NCBI GenBank assembly: GCA_009746045.1
Contig: RPFO01000078.1
Span: 124,001 to 188,000 of the forward strand
Source: Mesostigma viride
Lineage: Eukaryota; Streptophyta; Mesostigmatophyceae; Mesostigmatales; Mesostigmataceae
Length of the DNA: 64,000 nt
Direction: 5' to 3'
Of the stretch, positions 12,181 through 24,316 are shown piece by piece (position 1 is the first letter of the stretch; every line of letters begins with the position of its first letter). Position numbers and translations under genes: made by a program. The notes under the pieces were generated by a model. That model saw nothing but the letters and a program-made list of their open reading frames with translations. It had not been told where the DNA came from and did not search any database.

Positions 12181-15100
12181 AGATATAGTGTGTTTTGATG
12201 AGACGTACAGCTTCAGCATAAAAACTTTACCTGGGTGACTTAAAATTTCTGTGTAAATATTTTTTAATAAAAAAACCAAGTTTTTTGGCGGGAAACGAGA
12301 AACGAGAAACGAGAAAAATGCACCTCGAGCCAATCGTAGAAAATTGGTCCAGTAGCGTCGCATGCCGGAGTTCCATAGGTAAATGAAGCGTGAGAGAACC
12401 CCAGCTTTGTCGAAAACTGTGCGCCTATTGAACACCACATCGTTTCGCACCGTCCAGATTGTATATAACATGCATGTGCGGAGCCATATCCACGCTTGTT
12501 GTGAAAAGGTGAGCTCAAGGCCAGGGGTGCCAGTGATGCCAAAGATAATTGAGCGGGTAGACACCGGTATGATAGGCTCAGACGTCCAGGCTGCCCATAA
12601 ACCAATCAACCAGGTCCAAACTCCCTGGAGGTTACACCATAAAAATCGGTGTTCCACAGTTTCAGTGGGGTTGGTACATAAACATGTAGCAGGGTGTTGA
12701 AATCGCCGGTGGAGGATCTCCCCGACCCCGATGGACCGGTGCATCAAGAGGTGTTGTACGTCGGTCGCGCGGCGATCAATCAGCGGGTGGTCAGCGGCGA
12801 GGGTGATGTTGCGGACCCAGGTGTGGCCAGGCCACTCAGTAGCGCCCCAGCGTGTCCGTCCGGGGTGGAATTGATGGTTTTTATGCAAGAGCATTGTGTA
12901 GCCCCACTCTGCCGTGTACTCGTAAAGGCCTTTTACAGTTCTGCTGTCACCCTGATTTAGCACCCAGCCAAATTCCACTGGATCCAATGACAACATGTCC
13001 AGGCGGGTTGATCCCACATGTAGCCAAATAATAGCAGCGTCTGGAAGGTTGGGGTTGGGTTGGTATACACATGATTGTTCAAGGGACCAAGGTACAACCC
13101 GAATCCGGTGGCATAGCTGGGTGGGGAGGAACACCACTGCAGTTGTAAGTTGAGCCAGACAGCCATTGTGGCCGCTCAGCGGCGCCAGTAGTTGAACGTG
13201 CAGGGTTCCAAGGGGGAGTTCTGCGATCACCTTCCCCGAGCATGTTGCGGTCGTGCTGTATGGACAAAAGCAGCACCATTCACCAGCTTTATAGGGGGCA
13301 CGGGGAGAAGTCATGAGTGTGTGCCAGCGGGGGGTATGGCTTGTACTAGCGCGGCCCAGGCAGCATAAGTAGGCATATTGGGGACCCAGGCAGCCAGTTC
13401 GTTATATGTTAAGAGGCGGTAGCAGTCACCGTGGAGAATATACAGGTGGAGAATAGTGGTTACAGGGTGGGGGGATGTTATGAAGCCTTCATAGGGGTTA
13501 GGGCCACTTAAGCATCCAAAGGGGCGATTAAGGGGGTTGAGGTATATATCATTAAAGAATAGGGGTTGGCGTGCAACTTCCTCACGTAGTGTGGGGAATA
13601 ATAGGCGGTCGGGTTTAAGTGCCATAAAGCCTTGCCATATACGAGCCCAGTACCAAGGAAGACCTCTGGTGAGCTTCGGGGAGGGGAGGCGAGCAGTAAG
13701 CAGTGCGGCTCCAGAGTGCCAGGAAATACCATTGGAGTGATGAGTAAGACGTGAGAGGGTTACACGTGCCAGAAGACATCCAGGGTGGGTGTTGACACCA
13801 ATGTGGGCAGAGATAACTTGTTTGGCATACACAGACCATAAACGCCATTGCATATTGTGTAAGCCTAGTCCTCCAAGAGGCCACGGCATAAAAGACATTG
13901 ACTCTCTGATCCATCCGTGTACCTGGCGGCTGAGATCGCTCGATTTTTTCCAAACAAAGTTATGCCCCAGTCGTTGAATAAGAGACACGGTGTGTTCATC
14001 CGGTGGGTGGGCCTGACCGAAGTACAGCAGCTTGGAGAACAGCAGCTGGTTCGTAACGAGGACCTTGCCCCGGAGGCTGAGGCGGTGTACGCCAGCCCAG
14101 CGGTTGGCCACCTGTTGTACACCAGTAAGTTTGCCCAGTTGTTGTGATTCGTCGTATAAAAAGGTTTTGACTTCCAATAACCTCCCTTCGGCTGTCCGAC
14201 CGATAGGGCAGTTATGCAAAAGGTGGTATCCTCCTGGCGGGACCCATGTCACCGCCAGGTTAGTAGGTTGGAGAGTCGGGTTGGTTGTTCTGCCAATATG
14301 CAAGCCCGTGGACTTTTGCACGTTGCAGCGTTGTTGGGAGGCGGTACAGTATGTAGATATGTTGTCAAGCACAGCATCAACATCACGCAGGGAGGTGCAA
14401 ATGTTAGTAGTGTCATCGGCGTAAGCAGTTTGAAACAGACCACGTGTGTGGTGAGGGAGGGGGTAGCCTTGAATACGGCTGTCCTGTTGATGAAGAAAGA
14501 AGAGGCCAGCGTGAGCGAGCAGAAAGAGAAGGGGAGAGAGACAGTCGCCTTGTGGGAGAGAGCGTGTGCTATGGCCTATTTGGGATTTATGTCCATTAAT
14601 TAGTAGGTGCCAAGTGAGGGATTTGATCATGCCTAGACTGACCTTAATAAGTTTAGGTCCAAATCCAAGCCCGTGTAGTATAGCCTCGAGGTATTTCCAA
14701 CATATGCGGTCGAATGCCTTTTCAAAATCCCAAAATAAAATAAGACCTATAATATTGTTGCGCCATGCGTCATCAACAATGTCCATGATCATGGTGATGC
14801 TGTCGCTGATGTGTAGGTTGGACCTGAATCCAACTTGTTCCGGGCCGATCAGATTATCTAGTACACTGTAGAAACGGCGTTGCAAGAGTTTGCTGGCTAG
14901 TTTGTAAGGGACTGTGAGCATGCGAATGGGTCTATAATTTTTCCAACTTGTTTTATCCCCTTTTTTGTGTAAGAGGATGAGGATTGTTTCCGACCACTGG
15001 CCCACAACAGTTTCGGTGTTCCAGATTTCCAGGATGCATTGGTATAGATCCCTGCCTATGAGGGGCCAGAACGTTTTAAAAAACTCTACTGGAAGGCCAT

Positions 15101-16575
15101 CTGCACCAGGTGCGCTACCGGTTTTGAGATGTTGGAGTGCTAGAGATGTTTCTTCCATAGTGGGGCTGGCGTCTAGTAGAGCTTGTTGTGACGGAGAGAG
15201 GCGGTGGGGAATTGCATCGAGGATTTTTTGTGTGGCTGTATTTGCAGAGGGGTCGGGTTCTGTCCGGAACAGGGTGGAGAAAAAAGCATGTCCAGATTGT
15301 AGGATGTCTTGGGGGTGGTATGGGTGCCAGTCTCGTCTGTAATTTCTGTGATGGTGGTTTGTGAGCGCGGGGGTGGGATAAATGCAAAGAATTCCTTATT
15401 CATTCGTTCACCCTTGACATGCCACCATGTATTTTCCACATCTAGGGCTTCTGCGTGGCGTTCAAGGCGTAGCTTATCCATCTCAGTCTGGCACAGTTGC
15501 AGTCGTGTTAACTCGTGCGGGGCTAGGCGGGGTTTGGATTGCAACATAGTAATAACGCGTTTGTAGTAATTGTAGTCTTTGCCTTTTATGCGGCGTTGTT
15601 CTAGATCGTAGGCCTTAGAGGAGTCAAGGATGTGCGAGAGGCATGCTTGCATCCAGAGAGTAGTGCTTGGGTATTCTACTTGCTTGGTTTTCCAGTCCCG
15701 CCATTGTTCTCGGACTAGGGAGCGAAAGGCGGGGTCAGCCAGCAGCTTTTTATTGAGGCGAGGGACGCCTGGTCCTCTGGGGGGGCTGGAGTGATACACC
15801 ATGGTGAGAAGGCAGGGGTAGTGATCAGAAAAAACTGTGGAGCGTATGACCTCTGCGTGACAAATGAGGGATGCCCAAAAGGTGACATAAATATGTAGTC
15901 TAGACGGCTAGTGATGCGGGTGCCCTGACGAGTGGACTCTCGAGTATGCAGATGGTCGCGAGGTTTGATAACATCCTGTAGTGAGAGGCGTGTGAGGTGG
16001 TTGGCTAACGAGGTCGTCTCAAGCCCAAGGCCATGGTCTAGGTCAACATTAAAGTCACCCATTAGTATGACCTCATGAGATTGGTCCAGGAGGGGGGCAA
16101 CCATAGCAAACAAATCATCAAAAAATTTTATACGGTCAGAGTGTTCGTTGGGGGCATATACCGATATAATATAGCCAGTCTTACCGCCCCAGGAGATGCA
16201 TTGCCGGGTCCAGCGACCCTGCCATGTGTTGGGAGCAGTATCTGTGTGCTGGGCCCATGGGTGCAGTTGAACATGAGGGTGTGGCGGACGTCGATATTGT
16301 AGCAATGCAGTGCCTCCACTAGTCCCCCGTGCCCATGCCCATCTGCGTTCCATGTCTGGGGTGCGTCTTGTAAAGGATTGTAGCGCTTTGGCGTCTATTC
16401 CAGGAAATTTATGTTCTTGTAGGCCTACCCAGATTTCATGAGATGGGCCGACATAGGGTTGGGTGATACTGGCTAGTTGTGCCTGGAGCGCAGATATTTT
16501 AGACTGTCCCTGGGTGCGAACACCATAAGTATTTAAACCCTGAACGTTCCAAGATATTATAGTAAGTTGACTCAT
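12090..16575 (-). pseudogene. L1-like ORF2: AP endonuclease, reverse transcriptase, zf-RVT; at least three frameshifts
   Basis: The start ATG at 16,575 opens an APE-type endonuclease: ISWNVQGLN, VGLQEHK, VYAPN, MGDFNVD and SRLDYIFMS are all present. The final SDHYP box lies in another frame after a T6 run near 15,830. A second shift lies near 15,215. The RT domain (13,311-15,158) has GSAPGADGLP, LPQGDCLSPLLF and catalytic YADDT. A third shift near 13,312 leads into a Cys/His-rich zf-RVT region (12.4-12.9 kb). The protein would nick the target and copy element RNA there. Domains are nearly complete, so this is a young but broken copy unless the shifts are sequence errors. Confidence 0.85.
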
Positions 16576-16840
16576 AAGTTAGTAGAAGGGGAGAGAATGC
16601 AGAAGGATGCGAGCGTTGGCGTACCTCTCATGCCTTGGAAGACGACGCACGCGCCCGCTTGGTTGCGTCGGCTGTGGTGACCGTTGGCTGCGCCCGTTTG
16701 GCCGAGGGGTCGTCCTGCGCTGTCGCTTCCTCGAGAGAGCCAGTTGAGGAGGGCATCATGTCGAGATCATGGGGTAGGACCGGCAGCCGTGCCGCCGGAG
16801 CAGGTATGACAACGAGGACAACAGGAGCAATAAAGAGTTA
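12180..16840 (-). mobile_element. L1-like LINE, nearly full ORF2, 5' end truncated
   Basis: Reading leftward: end of an ORF1, then an endonuclease, reverse transcriptase and C-terminal zf-RVT region in the order typical of plant and algal L1-clade elements. The coding region ends near an unusual (TTTCTCG)n stretch at 12,296-12,316, followed by an A/T-rich tail around 12,260. The element differs in sequence and 3' end from the CATC-tailed LINE family in this window. Confidence 0.85.
16628..16830 (-). pseudogene. C-terminal end of the L1-like ORF1
   Basis: An open minus-strand frame ends at TGA 16,628-16,630, about 50 bases before the ORF2 ATG, as expected for ORF1. Its end is Ala/Lys/Arg-rich (ATKRARASSSKA). 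The N-terminal part of ORF1 is not found upstream, so the element is truncated here. Confidence 0.5.
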
Positions 16841-18507
16841 GATAGCGAAAAAAGGTGTCCCATTCCAGGGGTTATGCTGGGGGAAGCCTGCATTGCACCA
16901 TCCGTGACTGCAATGTCAGGTTGGGTCTGTATCGGGTGTCATGGTGACTTCCGGTCACCGAGTTATGCGAGAGCCTGTTCCTCAGCAGGATCGCATGGTT
17001 AAAGGTGTAAAGGGTGAGTAGAAACAGCACTACCAGGAAGCGTCCAGCTTCCTGAGCTGTTCTACCACTATTCCAGGTCCATTTGTAGTGAGCCGTCACG
17101 CTATTCTGTATGCCTCTAGGCATCAGCCGTACTTCCTGTACGCCTTGCCAGCCGACATCACAGATAGCGTGGCGGCTCAAGGACCAAATGAAAGTTGCTT
17201 ATATGGGTATCGTTAGACGCACCTTTTCACGGCGAATCCGTTGGTATGTCGCTGGTCGCGGATGGCCGAAGCTATCGCCTGCTATCCTCTACGCCGCCAT
17301 AGCCTCGCTACGTCCTTAGGATTCACTAATTACGCGTAATGTAGGTAATAATTATGACGCTACTGTACAGTACAGTACAAGGCCCTCGGCCACTACAGTA
17401 TAGATTCTCTGCTGCCCTTGGGCGGCATGGGACACAACAACAACAACAACAACAACAACAACAGTACTGTACATACAAGGCGGGCGGGGATCCGTCCCCT
17501 TGTTTTATGCGGGTGACCCTGGGTTTGACCCGGCAGGGAGGCTAGAGCACGGTGGTGAAGCTACTGTACTGTACAGTACTGTACAGTACAGCTGCCCATG
17601 TGCGGCGTGGGACACAACAACAACGGGCACCCCAATTGGCGGGGACCCCCCTGCCGGGCACGCGCGACCGCGGCCCCGCGCGCGCATCTACCCCGGGCAT
17701 GACTGAGTCATGACGGAGTCGCCCCAAAGCGGGGTGCGGGTCAAGCCGGGCAGACCGAGGCAGACAGACATTATTCGGGGAGGCAGACCAGTACAGTATG
17801 GCATGGGCAGTCTTTCTCAGTATAATTTGTTGCTATGACGCATGACATGAAAATGTGAAATCCCAGCTGCGGGAACGGATCGAATACGGGCTGCTTGCCT
17901 TTTATACCATTCGGGTATATTCAATCTGCAGTCTACGACGAAGAAAATTACGTTTGTGGAGGACTAAGTTACGAGAAGGATATGAGAACAGCATACAATT
18001 CAAGCGCGAATGAAAACCCTCGCAAGTAAGAATATGGCGTTGAGCGTACTTGCTAGAATTGTTTTTTATTTCGCTCACTTCTGTTGCTGTTCCATATCCG
18101 TAATTTTTCATTATCGACGACGCACGTATGTGCTTATATTCAGACTGCATGCATGCAAATGACCTACGGAGCCGTGGCGCGAATTAGTGGCAGCAGATGA
18201 GAAGTAAGTGTCGGCTTCGACACCCCAGATCTAGGACTTCCAGCTTGAAGGGTAATACTGTGTATCCAGAACAATTCGGTTATCAAAGACGGGTATACGA
18301 ACAGACTTGTGCCGATGATGTCGGCCTTGATATCGAGAGCCTATGCGCCTGGGATGTATCTGCCTGCCTTCGACGAGTTAGTAGCAACTTTTGGCTCAGT
18401 CATCGGCATTCTTAATTATGCCTCGGCACTGGCGGGTACAGTAAAATTCGTCATATATTCGTTTTTTGACGTTATAATAGTGCATTTACCCTGGCCAGTG
18501 CATCTAC
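16841..18507. other. no gene; CAA tracts and GTAC-rich repeats
   Basis: At 17,362-17,380 and 17,562-17,590 there are short arrays of GTACAGTACTGTAC type. CAA tracts follow the repeated phrase GGGACACAACAACAAC at 17,428-17,462 and 17,610-17,624. The sequence between 17,900 and 18,500 has no supported coding frame. Confidence 0.5.
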
Positions 18508-19080
18508 CCACCCACCCACCCACCCACCCACCCACCCACCCACCCACCCACCCACCCACCCGCCCGCCCGCCCGCCCGCCCGCCCACCCACCCGCCCGCC
18601 CACCCACCCACCCACCCACCCACCCACCCACCCACCCACCCACCCACCCACCCACCCACCCACCCACCCACCCACCCACCCACCCACCCACCCACCCACC
18701 CACCCACCCACCCACCCACCCACCCACCCACCCGCCCACCCACCCACCCGCCCACCCACCCGCCCGCCCACCCGCCCGCCCACCCACCCGCCCGCCCACC
18801 CACCCGCCCGCCCACCCACCCACCCGCCCACCCACCCACCCGCCCACCCACCCACCCGCCCACCCACCCACCCGCCCACCCGCCCACCCACCCGCCCGCC
18901 CACCCACCCGCCCGCCCACCCACCCGCCCGCCCACCCACCCGCCCGCCCACCCAACCACCCGCCCACCCACCCACCCGCCCACCCGCCCACCCGCCCACC
19001 CACCCACCCACCCGCCCACCCACCCACCCACCCACCCGCCCGCCCGCACACCCACCCACCCACCCACCTACCTACCTATC
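18508..19080 (+). repeat. (CCCA)n array with CCCG variants
   Basis: Tetranucleotide array in which blocks of CCCA alternate with CCCG. Long open frames of Thr-His-Pro-Pro type on one strand and Gly-Trp-Val-Gly type on the other are by-products of the repeat. Confidence 0.97.
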
Positions 19081-19818
19081 ATACACGCACTCACGCTCAC
19101 GCCCACTCGCACGCTCACGCTCACGCTCACACTCACACTCACACTCACACTCACACTCACACTCACACTCACACTCACACTCACACTCACACTCACACTC
19201 ACACTCACACTCACACTCACACTCACACTCACACTCACACTCACACTCACACTCACACTCACACTCACACTCACACTCACACTCACACTCACACTCACAC
19301 TCACACTCACACTCACACTCACACTCACACTCACACTCACACTCACACTCACACTCACACTCACACTCACACTCACACTCACACTCACACTCACACTCAC
19401 AATCACACTCACACTCACACTCACACTCACACTCACACTCACACTCACACTCACACTCACACTCACACTCACACTCACACTCACACTCACACTCACTCTC
19501 ACACTCACACTCACACTCACACTCACACTCACACTCACACTCACACTCACACTCACACTCACACTCACACTCACACTCACACTCGATCACACTCACACTC
19601 ACACTCACACTCACACTCACACTCACACTCACACTCACACTCACACTCACACTCACACTCACACTCACACTCACACTCACACTCACACTCACACTCACAC
19701 TCACACTCACACTCACACTCACACTCAGACTCACACTCACACTCACACTCACACTTACACTTACACTCACCATACTCACCACACTCACCACACTCACCAC
19801 ACTCACCATACTCACCTC
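19081..19818 (+). repeat. (CACACT)n hexamer array passing into a 9-bp (CTCACCATA)n minisatellite
   Basis: About 100 hexamer units at 19,126-19,755, with single-base variants (for example near 19,401, 19,497 and 19,586), pass into 9-base units CTCACCACA/CTCACCATA. The same 9-base units resume at 20,151-20,215 after a LINE fragment. Confidence 0.95.
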
Positions 19819-20150
19819 TAATTAATTAAACTCGTGCACGACCGTTGGGGAGTCACGGATCGAGCATTAACCCCGATGGATGGATGGAAGGATGGGTACA
19901 CGCAAATGACGCAATCCTACCGGTCTAAACTATCTACATGGTATCTACAAAACAATCCTTTTCTATAGATATCTATGGTGCTCGCGACCCTAGGGGTCTT
20001 GTCTGGCATGCCTCGATCCCGCGTTTGCAAACACGCTCCTTCCCCACTGCCGGCCCGGGTTTGTTGTCCTCTATGACCTGGGCCCACTTGGCCTTGTCAA
20101 TCATGTTGTTCCAAATCACGGAGAGGCCTAGGCCCCCCATGACCTCTACG
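19819..20150 (-). mobile_element. short LINE fragment (copy C) inserted in the 9-bp minisatellite
   Basis: TTAA tail, diverged hairpin, GATGG units and the last coding part ending at GGCCTAGGCCCCCCATG match copies B and D on the minus strand. The CTCACCATA minisatellite stands on both sides, so this 5'-truncated LINE landed inside it. Confidence 0.85.
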
Positions 20151-20215
20151 GTACTCACCATACTCACCATACTCACCACACTCACCATACTCACCACGTG
20201 CACTCACCATACTCA
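20151..20215 (+). repeat. 9-bp minisatellite, right half
   Basis: About seven CTCACCATA-type units, continuing the array interrupted by LINE copy C. Confidence 0.9.
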
Positions 20216-20605
20216 CCAACGTAACAAATTGTGCTTTAAACTAAATTCATCCATACTTTGGTGCATGGAATTTTAACCTGACTTCAATAAATTCGCTTAC
20301 TCAAGTCTTTAACTTTAATTAACTAATTAATTAATAAGAACATGACTGCGTCACGTGGGTGCCGATACAGAGTAAAGGGACTTCAACTCTATACACACAA
20401 CGAGGAGCCCGAGGGCGCCCAAGCTATATCTCACTCTGCCGCAAGTGGGCAGGCCACAGAGCACTCTCTCCACAGCATGGTGCCGGCTAGGCGCAACACT
20501 GTGGGTGCAATACAACGTACCATGCAATACCATGGTTGTATTTAATTAACTAGTTGTACTTAACCCCTTAATGTATTTAATTAATTTACTTTTGGTGGGG
20601 ATATA
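20216..20605. other. no gene; shares an element end with 4.97 kb
   Basis: A TTAA-rich stretch at 20,318-20,335 is followed by CATGACTGCGTCACGTG, as at 4,976. This suggests a second short LINE family or a sub-family tail. Nothing coding is seen. Confidence 0.45.
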
Positions 20606-21070
20606 ATTAATTAATTAATTAATTAGACTCGTGCTCCCGTTGGGGAGTCACGGAGCATTAACCCCGATGGATGGGTGGATGGGTGCAAACAGTCCTACCG
20701 GTCTAATCTATCTACATCAGCTACCTACGACATCTATCTAACAGCATTCTAACTACAACATCTATCTAGACAGCTGCACGCTGCCCTAGGGGAGCTGTCT
20801 GGCGTGCCTCCCACGGGTTTGCACACGCGGGCGCTTCCCCACTGGGGGGGGCTCGTTGTCTTCTATGACCTGGGCCCACTTGGCCTTGTCCATCATCTTC
20901 TTCCAAATCACGGAGAGGCCTAGGCCCCCCGTGTCCTCTACTAGCTGTTCTTTGAAGGTGCGGGCCTTGCGGCGTCTAACATCACTGGGCCCGGCCCACG
21001 TCAGGAGGTGCCGCGGCCAGGCTGAGCTGGTCGCAGTCCTGCGGGGGGGCCACGTGAGGTGTCTACCTGG
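20606..21070 (-). mobile_element. LINE fragment (copy D), cut by an LTR element
   Basis: TTAA tail, hairpin, GATGG units and the C-terminal coding region align closely with copy B. The alignment stops exactly at 21,070, where an LTR begins with TGTTACGTCC. The flank word CCTGG (21,066-21,070) is a candidate 5-bp target site; in copy B the following bases would be ATTGGTGCGAG. Confidence 0.85.
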
Positions 21071-21658
21071 TGTTACGTCCCAGCCCAGACACACCTAGCC
21101 TGAGCTACGTAGCGAAAGATCCTCCTTGCCGGAATTAGGAATAATTCAAGGTGGCCTAATGCAGGTTGCGCTTCACGACGTGAGTCGTGAGATATCTGGC
21201 ACCACGGCTTGATGCCAAGCTAATTGTACACACTTATAATATGGCTAGCAAGACCAATTACAAATGGATAATTGCCCCGGGCTCAATGTGTAGGCGTATT
21301 CGCACTTATCATTCATTAAACCAAGAGGACGAGACTCTCGTCCTCGGACTAATTTAACCTGGGTTGGTTGCGGCGCAGATACAACGCCAAATCCCATAGA
21401 ACATTCCAAGTCAGTCATTCCACACGTAGGATCCGGGCCGACATCGACCCTCAACTACAGGATCCACGCCTAGAACTATGGACAGACCCAGAACTGGCGC
21501 GGCGCCACGGCACCGGCCCCTAAAAGGTCAACCTAGGACCAAAATAACTAGTCCATTTCACGCAATAGTCAATATCCATAAAACCCAATACAACGGGCCA
21601 CACGGCCTTAGTGATTTATTCCATTGTTACGTCCAACCAAAAGGGCCGGGACGTAACA
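21071..21658 (-). repeat. LTR of a retrotransposon (3' LTR in minus orientation)
   Basis: The 588-bp segment begins TGTTACGTCCC and ends GGGACGTAACA, giving TG...CA ends inside an 11-base inverted repeat, a standard LTR boundary. A second internal TGTTACGTCC lies at 21,625. It follows LINE copy D abruptly. The polypurine tract beside 21,659 shows that the element body extends rightward on the minus strand. No second LTR copy was found in the window. Confidence 0.75.
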
Positions 21659-21671
21659 CTCCTCCCCCCCC
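21659..21671 (-). other. polypurine tract next to the LTR
   Basis: On the minus strand a G-run followed by GAGGAG directly precedes the LTR start TGTTACG. This is the position and composition of a plus-strand DNA primer for reverse transcription. Confidence 0.6.
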
Positions 21672-21881
21672 ACGGGGGTCGGTAGTCCCTACCGTACAAA
21701 GAAATAGAATAAGGAAGCTACACTACTATAAGAGTACTATGTCCCAACCCCGGTTCACCCGCAGGTCAGTAATACCAGTTCCTCTAGAGGTTGATACACA
21801 GGACCAACCCTGACGTAGTAGCATGAGGACTCTGGTGACTGGATCATTCCGCTATCCGTCACAAAAACTTTCATAACCACT

Positions 21882-23842
21882 CTAGCGTCCGCCGCTGGTG
21901 GCACGCCGCTGCTGCTGGGCCTCAGTGAGAGCTCTACGCCCCGCGTAAGTCATTTGCCGGATCATGGTCCCGGGGTGCGCGCACAGATCCCACTCAAAGG
22001 CCACCTGGTAGGGAGACGCCTTCTGCCGGCCCATCCTGGACAGCTCCACCCACGTACCCCGGGGCCACATGGACAGGAACCCGGCCAGGTACTGGGGGTG
22101 GGTAAATAGAAGAGTCAGTGCCGACCGATCCACCACCCCACAGCGGTGCTCGCGAACAAAGTGCACCCGCCCATCATAAAAACCTCTGTGCGCACGTGAT
22201 CATCGTTGATTGTCGCCCTCGGAGCCCCTGCAATATCGGGCACCACCCGATCCAGAAAGGCACGCCCCTCCGTTGCCGGGGCCACCTTGGGCGGCGTCAC
22301 CACGTGCCCTACCCCATCCACCTGATATCGCCAATCCCACCAATCTTCGGAACCGAACCGCACAGTATGCCCCGCCACCTGGGGAAAACGAGGATCGACG
22401 GGTTGCGGTAGGGGCAGTGGAGCCTGAGGGAAGAAGGTGATTTCTAATTGTTCCCAGTAGGCACCGCGGTCTACCGCGCACCAGGGACCCGCTTGAAACA
22501 CCAAAGGAGCGGGCAGATGCATGCCAGGAGGAGCCTGGAGAGACGGAGGTCCCTCGAACACCACACACAGCTTCTCCGTACGAGGCCCCGGCCCACCGTA
22601 CCTTACTGCCCTACCCGGTACCGCCCGTATGAAATCCCCCATTGACCACTCCTCGTGTGAAGACCCCGGAGCCCTGGAAGCTGCATCATAGCCCACTGAG
22701 GTGGCGGCGGAATGATCGCCTTGGCGCCCGTGCTGGACCAACATACGCTGTATCAGATCGTGTCCCGATTGCACCGCTGCCACGAGCGCCTCAAGTGTTA
22801 CCACGGGCTCCGCTTGCACCAGAATGCCCGTCTCTCTGGGACCTTCCGCGACCCGAGGTAGCGTCTCCGCCATGGTATGTAGGCACGGTTCCTCCGCAGA
22901 ACGGTGCGAGCGTTGACCCGACGTGGTGGGTCTGCTGTGTCCCTCCGCGGGACGTGACATGGACGATCCGGCTTGGGCAGGCCGGGGACGTGGGTCCAAA
23001 GAGACCAGGAAGGTAGGCTCCGGTGGATCCACTTCCGTCCGGGAACGAGGCTCCAAGGAGACAAGGAAGGTAGGCTCCTCTTGGCCCACATCCAGCGGAG
23101 GACCCACGGGGGCCACATCAGAGGACTCACCCCTGGCCGGCTGTTCTGTCCTAGCCGCAGCGGACTCCGTCGTATCCGGCCGCGGTCGCCGGGTCTCCCG
23201 CTCCAACTCCAGCGCGGACCCCCACGTGCGCTCCCAGTGACGATCATCCGGGCGACGAGGTGGTGGAGACGCTCGGCGGGCGGTTCGTACCTCGGCCCCC
23301 GAGTCCGAGCGGGAACGCGAACGCGAGGGTGGGGAGGGCGAACGACGACGTGCAGGCCGTTCCGGAGCACGCCGAGAGGCTGGTTGACTGCCCCCGCCCC
23401 AGCCAGTGGCCCTCGGAAGACTCCGCGAATCACGCCCGGGGGGTCGCCCCCAGCCTGTCGCCGGCGGTGGCGCATCATAACGCGGCACAGGACGGGGTCC
23501 TGCGCCACCCTCCAAGGTGCCCCGAGACGGTGGATCCCGCGGAGGGGAACGGGGGAGAGGGCGTGAGGGGTGGTCATCGGAATCGGAGTCGTAACCCTCA
23601 CTCCCATCGTCCTGGTCTTCGTCATCCATGGTCACAATGCGATCCAGGGCCTGCCGTAGCGAATACTGTCCCGCACGCAGACACTTTTCGCCCCGCAACG
23701 CCCCCTCCAACGGAAGGTACTGGGGAAAGTAGTTCCCCAGCAGGTTCCGCACCGCTGGTGGAGTTAGGAGGAGCAAAAGCCGTGGAAATACCAGACCCGC
23801 ATCCAGCGTGTTCACGCACGCGTGACAAAGGCACTCCTGCTC
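21882..23842 (-). pseudogene. 3' part of a long LTR-element ORF of unknown function, split by the CACTA insertion
   Basis: An open minus-strand frame runs from the CACTA boundary to about 22,170, where one base shift moves it to a frame ending at 21,882, about 220 bases from the LTR. Visible parts: a Cys-x-Cys-x2-Ala-Cys start next to the insertion, a Leu-rich segment, an acidic stretch (DDEDQDDGSEGYDSDSDD), a long Arg/Ser/Pro-rich middle with a tandem PTFLVSL repeat, and a Trp-rich C-terminal domain (SEDWWDWRYQVDG). I do not recognise a family; Gag or an extra 3' ORF is possible. The other half is at 36,300-36,832. Confidence 0.6.
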
Positions 23843-24250
23843 CACTAGGAAGGGGTCTGTGACATTTTGTGATATTTTTTTATCACAAAATGTCACTTTT
23901 GTGACATTTTGTGATAAAAAAATGATAAAACGTGACAAAATGTGACAAAATGTGATAAAACTGTGACAAATTGTGATCGAGACATGTCATGATTGTGACA
24001 AAACGTGACAAACGTGATAAAACCAGCATATTTTGTGATAAAGGCATTATCACAAAATGTCAAAGTGTCACAAAATGTCACAAACGCACAGAAAAACAAA
24101 ATGTGACAAGGTGATAAATCACAACCACTCAGGGGAAGTGATATATCACAAAAACACGCAAACATGCACCCAAAACGTGACAAAGTGATAAATCACAACC
24201 ACTCAGGGGAAGTGATATATCACAAAAACACTCAAACATGCACCCAAAAT
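23843..24250. repeat. left CACTA TIR and subterminal repeat block
   Basis: After the CACTA terminus come more than 15 copies of TGTGACA/TGTGATA words in both orientations. Two direct copies of a roughly 73-bp unit containing GATAAATCACAACCACTCAG follow, at about 24,113 and 24,186. Such blocks are binding sites for the accessory transposase in known CACTA elements. Confidence 0.85.
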
Positions 24251-24316
24251 GCACCTTTTTATTAAATGAAATAAATAGTTTTCAATAAATAGAGTTATGT
24301 ACAATATATACATCAT

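Noticed and set aside
18508-19818. Could the arrays be telomeric or centromeric?
   Set aside because: Units CCCA, CACACT and CTCACCATA are not plant-type (TTTAGGG) telomere repeats, and ordinary transposon DNA lies on both sides.
18309-19829. Long open frames of Thr-His-Pro-Pro and Ser-His/Thr-His repeats, on both strands
   Set aside because: They are translations of CCCA and CACACT arrays; frames are open on several strands at once and lack any non-repeat domain.
22642-23862. Plus-strand Arg/Pro-rich frames
   Set aside because: Antisense of the Ser/Arg-rich minus-strand ORF; no start context or motifs.
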